From NCBI GenBank assembly GCA_963745865.1, contig CAVUYZ010000002.1:62001-126000 (forward strand): a DNA stretch of 64,000 nt, in the 5' to 3' direction. The DNA comes from JAHEDH01 sp963745865. Its GTDB lineage: Bacteria; Actinomycetota; Acidimicrobiia; Spongiisociales; ZC4RG35. Position 1 is the first letter of the stretch. Each line of letters begins with the position of its first letter. This document shows, piece by piece, positions 56,705 to 64,000 of the stretch. Both the position numbers and the translations under genes were made by a program. The notes below the pieces were generated by a model. That model worked only from the letters and a program-made list of their open reading frames with translations. It made no database searches and was not told the DNA's origin.

Positions 56705-56736
56705 CAGAGGCCCGGAGCAATCGCTCCGGGCCTCTG
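56705..56736 (+). terminator. Terminator of LPXTG gene 1
   Basis: CAGAGGCCCGGAGC (56705-56718) pairs perfectly with GCTCCGGGCCTCTG (56723-56736) around AATC. Confidence 0.9.
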
Positions 56737-56871
56737 TCTCGTCCTGTTCGCCACTTCTCGAGAGAATGCCCGGCATGCGGAGCACTTGGGCCTATCTAGT
56801 CACCTTGAGTAGAAGCGCCAATGGCCCTGTCGCGGATCTTGCAAGATCACCCCGCGGTGTTACAAAGAGTG

Positions 56872-57023
56872 GTGTGGGACCACAGAGCGTGGTTGTACGG
56901 GGTAAACAACTGGGAGACTTTGACCTGCGGTCCGTTAGTTCGGTCACCGAGGAACGCAGCGAGTCAGTGGTGAGACCGGCCCTCCCCAAGTGAGCGGGTA
57001 CAGCTTCAGGGAGGCAATTCGAG
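56872..57023 (+). promoter_or_regulatory. Conserved structured leader, copy 2
   Basis: Hairpin ACCAC (56879-56883)/GTGGT (56889-56893); GGGGTAAAC; P1 CTGCGGTCC (56925-56933)/GGAACGCAG (56951-56959); pseudoknot CGGTCACC (56941-56948)/GGTGAGACCG (56969-56978); CCTCCC (56981-56986) opposite the ribosome-binding site GGGAGG (57009-57014). A possible promoter, TTGCAA (56839) and TACAAA (56861) with 16-nt spacing, lies just upstream. Confidence 0.78.
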
Positions 57024-60000
57024 ATGAGTTCCATGGCACAGCGCAGGACGGCAGCCGCCGCTGCGATCACAATGCTGTTTGCAGTACTGCAATACGTACT
57101 GCTCTCAGTCAGTCCAATGCCGGCGTTCGCTGCGACCGAATTGGGCGGGACGGTCGAAATCGTTCGTCGATATCACGGGACCAAATGATGGGGGGTCGGA
57201 CGCCCGGCCAGAACCCTCAGTATGTCGAGGGTGATGTGATCCCGCTGTCGTTATGGGTCATGGAGCGGTGACTGCGAACAATACGAGTTCACTGCCTGCT
57301 TCGATTACGCGGCCCCAAATGGTGCACACGCCTCAGGCAGATCGCGCATAGTCAAACGGATTATGTCGTGCCGCCGAGGATGTTTGGACTGGCTTCGAGG
57401 TCGAACCAGACGGTGATGTCATCTTCCTGTTCGCTTGGCTCCGAGGCACCAACGTCGGTGAAGTGATACATCTATCTGCCCCTTCAACGAGGAGCCGAAG
57501 GTCGCAGCGGCGACAGGTCATCGGTCGAATCATGACTGCGGACGCAAAGGCGATCACCGTTCAATCTACTCGACTGAGCTGGGCGACAAGATGGGGCAAC
57601 TGAGAGCCCCATCACGTCATATGCGGACACCGCGATCGGGATCTGATAACAAGTTCGGCGAGGTTGCACTGAACTGCTGGATGCCGGCGTCTGCCTCGTG
57701 ACCGGTGCGACAGCTTCCTGGCAACGTCCGTCATCACGGAAACTGGCCAGGGCAACGCCGAGCCAACGCTGTTCGATTATGTAGCTGTTGGGCCGCTGGA
57801 GTTCACTTCGTGCAGCACGATCACCGTGATCAAGAAGACTGAGCGTCAGCTGGTCTCTCCGGGACTTCACGTTCGATCTGAGTGCGGCCGACGACGGTCA
57901 TCGGACGGCGCCCTCGACGGTGACGGTGACTCCTACGTGGTGAACGACGTCCTGCCCGGGACGTACTCGCTCTCAGAAGACGACCCATCAGCCCAGCTGT
58001 TCGCCCTCGAGTCGATCGTGTGCGACGACGTCGATGTGGCTCGGTTCGACCTGTCGCTGTGCGGCGTCAACTTCAGTCCCACGGGACGTCAGCATCATCA
58101 CCAACTCGAGCACTGCTCCTGGTGCGATTTCGGTTGACAAGGATGCGTCGGTGTCGTCGGTGACGGCGCCGGGTGGTGATGTGACCTATACGGTGACGGT
58201 GACGAATACGTCGAGTCCGTCTCAGGGTGTGACGATCACCAAGATCGACGATGACAAGTTTGGTGTGATCTGGGATACGGCCACTGATTCGGGAATGGCT
58301 GCTGCGGATACGACGTGTGACACCGAGTTGGGTGCTGACGGCAGGTATTTGGCTGCGGCTACCGATTCGTTCTCGTGCACCTTTGTTGGTTCGGTGACCG
58401 GTAATGCTGGTGACACGCACACCAACATCGTGACGGGTTCGGGTGTCGATGATCTCGACAATCCGGTGTCGGATACGGGTACCGAGTCTGTGCGGGTGAT
58501 CGCTGATCAGGTGACGGTGACCATCCAGCCGGGTTCGTGCTACTACGACGGAGGCTCGTTCACGCCGGTGACGGTGACGATCGATCCTGACTCGGGTGCG
58601 ACGGTCGAGCTGAAGGATGGTTCGACGGTTGTCGCGACGTTCTCGGGGACTGGCGGGTCTGAGGATCTGGCTCCTGGCACCTATGACGTGGTGGTGACGA
58701 CTGCTGACAACTTCGAGTTGGTTGGCGACGTCCCCGAAACGGTCACAGTCGGCGAATGTGCTCCTGGTGCGATTTCGGTTGACAAGGATGCGTCGGTGTC
58801 GTCGGTGACGGCGCCGGGTGGTGATGTGACCTATACGGTGACGGTGACGAATACGTCGAGCCCGTCTCAGGGTGTGACGATCACCAAGATCGACGATGAC
58901 AAGTTTGGTGTGATCTGGGATACGGCCACTGATTCGGGAATGGCTGCTGCGGATACGACGTGTGACACCGAGTTGGGTGCTGACGGCAGGTATTTGGCTG
59001 CGGCTACCGATTCGTTCTCGTGCACCTTTGTTGGTTCGGTGACCGGTAATGCTGGTGACACGCACACCAACATCGTGACGGGTTCGGGTGTCGATGATCT
59101 CGACAATCCGGTGTCGGATACGGGCACCGAGTCTGTGCGGGTGATCGCTGATCAGGTGACGGTGACCATCCAGCCGGGTTCGTGCTACTACGACGGAGGC
59201 TCGTTCACGCCGGTGACGGTGACGATCGATCCTGACTCGGGTGCGACGGTCGAGCTGAAGGATGGTTCGACGGTTGTCGCGTCGTTCTCGGGGACTGGCG
59301 GGTCTGAGGATCTGGCTCCTGGCACCTATGACGTGGTGGTGACGACTGCTGACAACTTCGAGTTGGTTGGCGACGTCCCCGAAACGGTCACAGTCGGCGA
59401 ATGTGCTCCTGGTGCGATTTCGGTTGACAAGGATGCGTCGGTGTCGTCGGTGACGGCGCCGGGTGGTGATGTGACCTATACGGTGACGGTGACGAATACG
59501 TCGAGCCCGTCTCAGGGTGTGACGATCACCAAGATCGACGATGACAAGTTTGGTGTGATCTGGGATACGGCCACTGATTCGGGAATGGCTGCTGCGGATA
59601 CGACGTGTGACACCGAGTTGGGTGCTGACGGCAGGTATTTGGCTGCGGCTACCGATTCGTTCTCGTGCACCTTTGTTGGTTCGGTGACCGGTAATGCTGG
59701 TGACACGCACACCAACATCGTGACGGGTTCGGGTGTCGATGATCTCGACAATCCGGTGTCGGATACGGGTACCGAGTCTGTGCGGGTGATCGCTGATCAG
59801 GTGACGGTGACCATCCAGCCGGGTTCGTGCTACTACGACGGAGGCTCGTTCACGCCGGTGACGGTGACGATCGATCCTGACTCGGGTGCGACGGTCGAGC
59901 TGAAGGATGGTTCGACGGTTGTCGCGACGTTCTCGGGGACTGGCGGGTCTGAGGATCTGGCTCCTGGCACCTATGACGTGGTGGTGACGACTGCTGACAA

Positions 60001-60691
60001 CTTCGAGTTGGTTGGCGATGTCCCCGAAACGGTCACAGTCGGCGACTGCACGCCGCCTCCGACCACGACCACTACGACGCGACCTGCGGCGACGGGTTCG
60101 ATCGGTGACTACGTCTGGCTGGATGCAAATGCTGATGGACATCAGGGCGACTTCGAGCTTCCTCTCGAGGGAGTGAAGGTCGAACTGCTCGACAGCAACG
60201 GTGCGGTCTTGGCAACGACCACAACCAACGCCAACGGTGGGTATTTGTTCGACGGCCTCGCCGCCGGCACCTACCAGGTCCGGTTCACCATCGCTGACGA
60301 CCCGAACGATCAGACAAACCTGACATTTGGGCCGGCGCTGGCGGATGGCGTGCCTGTTGATCGAAACAGTGACGCCACGGACATCGGCGGGGACGATGCC
60401 GACGATGTCGGCGTCACCGGTTCGATCTTCCTGCAGCCCGGTCAGGATGACCTGACGTGGGATGCCGGAGTGATTGCCGTGGCGGTCCAAGGGATTCAGA
60501 TCGAGTCCACGACGACCACGATCGCTCCAGTGACGACCGACACACTGCCGTTCACCGGGTTCGAGAGCCAGGAACTGGCGATTCTCGGCCTGGTGGTGTT
60601 GGCGGCGGGCGGAATGCTGCTGTTTACAGCGGCTCGCCGCGAAGATGAGGAGGCGGCGACGGAGACCACGGGGACGTGGTCGAGTCTCTGA
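57024..60691 (+). CDS. LPXTG surface protein 2 with three giant repeats (N-terminal part frameshifted)
   Basis: Signal peptide AQRRTAAAAAITMLFAVLQY ending PMPAFA; about 1 kb broken by several indels, where VWTGFEVEPDGDVIFLFAWL and a SpaA-like FTFDLSAADD, VVNDVLPGTYSLSEDDPSAQ domain are readable; then from 58034 one clean frame with three 215-residue repeats, each a DUF11-type domain (VTYTVTVTNTSSPSQGVTIT) plus a beta module (SCYYDGGSFTPVTVTIDPDS). An SdrD B-like domain (SIGDYVWLDANADGHQGDFE) follows, then TDTLPFTGFESQELAILGLV with membrane helix and ARRED tail. It is a sortase substrate of about 1200 residues, probably an adhesin (inference). Confidence 0.82.
58115..60049 (+). repeat. Three tandem 645-bp repeats, nearly identical
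   Basis: Units start at 58115, 58760 and 59405 (GCTCCTGGTGCGATTTCGG) and differ at only a handful of positions (for example GCGACGTTC versus GCGTCGTTC). Each encodes 215 in-frame residues. Confidence 0.97.
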
Positions 60692-60719
60692 CTCCGAGCC
60701 GGTATCGGAAGACTGAGGC

Positions 60720-60742
60720 GGCCCCGGGTTCAACCCGGGGCC
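60720..60742 (+). terminator. Terminator of LPXTG gene 2
   Basis: GGCCCCGGG (60720-60728) pairs with CCCGGGGCC (60734-60742) around TTCAA, 29 nt after the stop. Confidence 0.88.
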
Positions 60743-60924
60743 GTCTCGCGACATGCCGCCACCACCACCGCTCTTGTGCTTCCTCATGTCGGAAGCCGAT
60801 CGGGCTCGGTGGTGACGTATCGAGAGGTGATGCCTCCGACCCATTGCATGTGGCTAGTCACATCGGGCACACTGCAATGGTCATGCCTCCTCTCTTGTGG
60901 GGAGCTGGCAAGGTGTTACAAATA

Positions 60925-61081
60925 GTGGTGTGCGACCACAGAGCGTGGTTGCACGGGGCAAACGATTGGGCGACTTCGACCTGCGGTCCGTTAGATCGGT
61001 CACCGAGGAACGCAGCGAGTCAGTGGTGAGACCGGCCCTCCCCGAAACAAGCGGGCCATGAGGTCAGGGAGGCATCCATTA
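60925..61081 (+). promoter_or_regulatory. Conserved structured leader, copy 3
   Basis: Hairpin GTGCGACCAC (60930-60939)/GTGGTTGCAC (60945-60954); GGGGCAAAC; P1 CTGCGGTCC (60981-60989)/GGAACGCAG (61007-61015); pseudoknot CGGTCACC (60997-61004)/GGTGAGACCG (61025-61034); CCTCCC (61037-61042) opposite GGGAGG (61067-61072), 9 nt before the ATG. The upstream GGTGTTACAAA is also shared with copy 2. Confidence 0.78.
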
Positions 61082-62271
61082 ATGAGTGCTATGGCGCAAC
61101 GCAGAACGGCGGCAGCCGCTGCGATCACGATGATGTTTGCGGTACTGCAATTAGTGCTGTTCGCGACGAATCCGGTCCCGGCAGGCGCTGCAGAGGACAA
61201 CCCCGGCCCCGCCGAGTCGGTGTGCCCGATTCCTGATGCCGAAGGTGTCGTGGCGCGGGTTCTCAACAAGGGTGGCTACATCTATGCCAACTTGACCGCG
61301 GATGACGCTGATACAGGTCCCTTCGACATCTCGCTCGCAGCTGGCGTATACGACGTGTCCCTGACGAGCTGGGACAACCACACGGGCCGGACACCAGACC
61401 CGTCGCAGACCCAAGAGCAGTATTTGTCCAGGGTTGGTTCGAAGGATCCAAAGTCTGGACGTCTTCTACGATCGATGACTTACCGGATGATCAAGACATC
61501 CTGACTCAGCTTGTCGATTCGGGCGTGACTGTTCCCGAGCTAGACGAGGTCGGGGCTGTGCACGCTGCCTACCCATCCGACATCGGCAACTCTCACCAGC
61601 CGGTGTGCGTGGTGTTCGTTCCGACCAAGACGACCACGACGACGGAGGCGACGACGACCACGACGACGGAGGCGACGACGACCACGACGACGGAGGCGAC
61701 GACGACCACGACGACGGAGGCGACGACGACCACGGCTCCGAGGACTTCGACCACGGTGGAGTCGGCAGTAGGGGCGATCGTGATCGAGAAGAGCGCCCCC
61801 CTGGCCGATGGAGACACGTTCGTCTTCACTCTTGACGATGACCGTTTCGTTCTCCAGGACGGCGGTTCAGAGACGTTTGGCAATCTCGACCCGGGGACAT
61901 ACCTCGCCAGCGAGTTCAATGGATCCGCGTGGGGCCTGACGACCATTGCGTGCGACAATGGCTCGGCGGGCACGATTGCCGATGATGGGTCCGAGGGCAG
62001 TGTCTCGATCGACCTGGAAGCCGGAGAGACCGTGACCTGCGTGTTCTCCAACGCGCCGGTCGAGGTCCTGGGGATTCAGATCGAGTCCACGACGACCACC
62101 ATCGCTCCAGTGACGACCGACACCCTGCCCTTCACCGGGTTCGAGAGCCAGGAACTGGCGATTCTCGGACTGGTGGTGTTGGCGGCGGGTGGCGTGCTGC
62201 TCTTCGCAGCGACACGTCGTGAAGAGGATGACCTCGTGACCGAGGTCGTCGGAAGCTGGTCTCGCGACTGA
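61082..62271 (+). CDS. LPXTG surface protein 3 (one frameshift)
   Basis: Signal peptide AQRRTAAAAAITMMFAVLQL ending VPAGAA; an N-terminal domain (VVARVLNKGGYIYANLTADD, AAGVYDVSLTSWDNHTGR) to an indel near 61428, after which VWTSSTIDDLPDDQDILTQL and VHAAYPSDIGNSHQPVCVVF continue; a (TTTTTEA)n stalk; a SpaA/prealbumin-like domain (AIVIEKSAPLADGDTFVFTL, FGNLDPGTYLASEFN, TVTCVFSNAP); the shared IQIESTTTTIAPVTTDT, LPFTG, helix LAILGLVVLAAGGVLLFAA and TRREED tail. About 396 residues. Predicted wall-anchored surface protein. Confidence 0.85.
61631..61737 (+). repeat. 21-bp tandem repeats encoding the Thr/Glu stalk
   Basis: About five units of ACGACGGAGGCGACGACGACC encode TTEATTT within LPXTG gene 3; the array is nearly pure, so length variation by slippage is plausible. 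Confidence 0.8.
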
Positions 62272-62299
62272 TCGAGCGCCCGCTCGGAGACAACTGGAA

Positions 62300-62323
62300 G
62301 GGCCCCGGGTTCGCCCGGGGCCC
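62300..62323 (+). terminator. Terminator of LPXTG gene 3
   Basis: GGGCCCCGGG (62300-62309) pairs with CCCGGGGCCC (62314-62323) around a TTCG tetraloop. Confidence 0.9.
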
Positions 62324-62402
62324 ATCCGCGTCCGATGGTCTCGTTGGAAGTGACACAGGACTCTTGAGTGGTCCTGGGGCTGGAGCTACACCGAGTGGTG
62401 AA

Positions 62403-62541
62403 GACGCCACAGATAGTGGCGAATGGGGCTCTCAGGGCGACGAAGACCCGTGGCCTGGTAGATCGGTCACCGCAGGCCACAGCGAGTCAATGGTGAGACC
62501 GGCCCTCCCCAGAGATGAGCGAAAGCTCGGGGAGGCACGAA
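62403..62541 (+). promoter_or_regulatory. Conserved structured leader, copy 4 (most divergent)
   Basis: Hairpin CGCCAC (62405-62410)/GTGGCG (62416-62421); P1 GTGGCCTG (62450-62457)/CAGGCCAC (62473-62480), a fully compensated replacement of the P1 helix in copies 1-3; pseudoknot CGGTCACC (62464-62471)/GGTGAGACCG (62492-62501); CCTCCC (62504-62509) opposite GGGAGG (62530-62535), 6 nt before the ATG. The GGGGCAAAC segment is replaced by GGGGCTCTC. Confidence 0.75.
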
Positions 62542-63702
62542 ATGGGTGCCACGACACAGCGCAGGCTGGCAGGCATCGCTGCACTGCTACTCCTGCTGAC
62601 AGCACTGCAACTGGTGGTGTCGGCGAATTCGAGACCGGCGCTCGCCGCCGACCAACCGACGCTCGTCGAAGGGAACCCGACCTGCGCCGATTTCGGCTCG
62701 TACGAGCTGAGGCTCAAGATCGAGGCGGGCGATGAGCTGGACGACGGCAACTCCGGCGAATACGTCTCGGGCGACCTTGATTGTCGACGTCGACATCTAC
62801 GAGACATCCGCCGGATGGGAGTTCGACTGGTCCGCAAACCACGACGTTGGAATCGTCGTTGCCAAGGGAGGTCCGGTAGCGAACCTCTACACGTACGAAG
62901 GCGCACAGAGTGACTCCGGTTTGCATGCTCCGTTCAATTCCAACAGTGGGAGTTGGTACGGGCTGAGTCACATCTCGTTCTGCACGAGCACCAGCGATGA
63001 CACACTCCGGGCACGGATGACACGACGCCGGGGACAGATGACACGACTCCCGGCACGGATGCCACCACTCCGGTGACGAACGAAACCACGCCTGAAACCC
63101 GGGCCACGACACCTGCGACGTTGCCGCTCCTCGGGGCGATCGGAGACTTCGTGTGGTTCGATGCAGATCGGAACGGGCAACAGGACGACCCGGCGATCGA
63201 GATCCCGGTTCTCGGGGCAACTGTTGAACTCCTCGAGCCGTCGGGAACGGTGCTTGCCACCCAGCTGACCGGAGCCGATGGGCTGTACCTGTTCGACGGT
63301 CTCCCGGCCGGGAACTATCGGGTTCAGGTGACGTATCAAGGAGCCGCATACACGCTTCCGAGGGCTTCGGGCGTTTCCAATGATCGGAACAGCGACGTGG
63401 ATCCACTGGGCAACGGCATCGGACGCACGGCCTTGATCAGTCTCGATGCGGGAGAAGTGGACCTGACGTGGGACGCCGGAATCGTCGTCGAGGTGTTGGC
63501 CGCCCAGATCGAGTCCACGACAACGACGATCGCAGTCGAACCGGTCGTCGTTGACACCCTGCCGTTCACAGGTTCCGATGTGGACCAGACGATCGCGCTT
63601 GCGATGATAATGATCGTCGCCGGTGCCCTCTTGCTGCGTGCTGCATCCCGGCGGGAGGAAGAGACAATGTCCGACGTGACGGGGAGGTGGTCGAACGCCT
63701 GA
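62542..63702 (+). CDS. LPXTG surface protein 4 (frameshifted)
   Basis: Signal peptide TTQRRLAGIAALLLLLTALQ ending RPALAA; an N-terminal domain (NPTCADFGSYELRLKIEAGD, then after an indel near 62772 ATLIVDVDIYETSAGWEFDW and SGSWYGLSHISFC); a DDTTPGT stalk; an SdrD B-like domain (GAIGDFVWFDADRNGQQDDP, YLFDGLPAGNYRVQVTYQG, SLDAGEVDLTWDAGIVVEVL); IESTTTTIA, VDTLPFTG, membrane helix ALAMIMIVAGALLL and ASRREEE tail. Two indels. Most divergent of the four paralogues, matching the divergence of its leader. Confidence 0.82.
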
Positions 63703-63736
63703 ACTTGGGATGTTCCTGAGGGATAGTCTACGACGA

Positions 63737-63772
63737 GTGGTTCCGCGATTTCAACGGAGATCGCGGAACCAC
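63737..63772 (+). terminator. Terminator of LPXTG gene 4
   Basis: GTGGTTCCGCGAT (63737-63749) pairs perfectly with ATCGCGGAACCAC (63760-63772). Confidence 0.9.
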
Positions 63773-63798
63773 TGTGTGAGGTTCTACGTCGAACTCGC

Positions 63799-64000
63799 AT
63801 GACAACCATCACACCAAACATCCGGGCAATCGCTGCGGCGATGTGCCTTTCCATTCTGCTGGCGGCGTGCAGCGCCGACGCATCATTGGCACGACTGTGC
63901 CGACGACGGATGGCCAGCCGACCACGACGACAACCCCACCTCCCCCGACGACTACTTCACCACCACGACGACAACTCCGACAACGGGAGCGCCGTCGACG
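63799..64000 (+). CDS. Lipoprotein with Thr/Pro-rich stalk (partial)
   Basis: ATG 63799 opens a lipoprotein signal (RAIAAAMCLSILLAAC, lipobox LAAC-S). Shortly after, a probable indel moves the reading into VPTTDGQPTTTTTPPPPTTT, a stalk like those of the surface proteins. The gene runs off the window end, so the main domain is unseen. It lacks the conserved leader of the four preceding genes. Confidence 0.6.
   Translation, partial: MTTITPNIRAIAAAMCLSILLAACSADASLARLCRRRMASRPRRQPHLPRRLLHHHDDNSDNGSAVD

Noticed and set aside
58073..60844. A 923-codon open frame on the minus strand
   Set aside because: It is antisense to the three 645-bp repeats, Arg/His-rich and itself repetitive; the plus strand has a signal peptide, leader, domains and LPXTG anchor.

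Overview
The window is high-GC bacterial DNA that looks like a non-model actinobacterium, probably of the Acidimicrobiia/Ilumatobacter type. The evidence is indirect: the order secA-prfB-ftsE-ftsX-M23 peptidase-smpB-ssrA, many VOC, GNAT, DinB and YCII accessory genes, GTG and TTG starts, S-layer-homology repeats together with LPXTG surface proteins, and no mycobacterial or Streptomyces hallmarks. A recurring feature is single-base indels, several of them in short G or C runs, in conserved genes including tig, clpX and lgt. I read most of these as consensus errors of the assembly, so 'frameshifted' below does not automatically mean 'dead gene'.

Layout. 1-10.3 kb is a conserved housekeeping block: comF-like gene, response regulator, secA, prfB (with the classic programmed +1 frameshift), ftsE/ftsX, an envelope M23 peptidase, smpB, an exported protein and the tmRNA gene ssrA. 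From 10.3 to about 37.4 kb is an accessory region of small, mixed-orientation genes: glyoxalase-fold proteins, acetyltransferases, toxin-antitoxin remnants, a decayed arsR-AHSA1-YdeI operon, YdeI, YCII plus a truncated ECF sigma factor, DinB proteins, a PadR operon, a large membrane-anchored propeller protein, an SLH protein, a MazF module, a GAF histidine kinase and a tandem pair of probable PD-(D/E)XK nucleases. Three copies of a roughly 170-bp dispersed repeat with a terminator-like hairpin lie at 10.25, 17.34 and 22.67 kb; the outer two flank 12.4 kb starting just downstream of ssrA. A GNAT gene end is duplicated at 11.2 and 31.1 kb. 37.8-48.2 kb is mostly core metabolism and signalling: PAS sensor kinase, SH3 lipoprotein, lgt, radical SAM protein, acyl-CoA dehydrogenase, pdxH, MBL hydrolase, rph and rdgB. 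48.2-51.8 kb holds six tRNA genes, an IS110 remnant and an HTH/LAGLIDADG-like gene. 51.8-55.2 kb is tig-clpP-clpX.

The most unusual part is 55.2-63.8 kb: four consecutive paralogous LPXTG surface-protein genes, each with its own strong terminator and each preceded by a conserved leader of about 140-155 nt. The four leaders share a hairpin, a pseudoknot with compensatory base changes, and a CCTCCC segment able to sequester the GGGAGG ribosome-binding site. I do not recognise this as a known riboswitch class, although part of it resembles the cobalamin B12 box. It looks like a cis-acting RNA controlling translation of a cell-surface adhesin regulon. One of the four proteins carries three nearly identical 645-bp tandem repeats.
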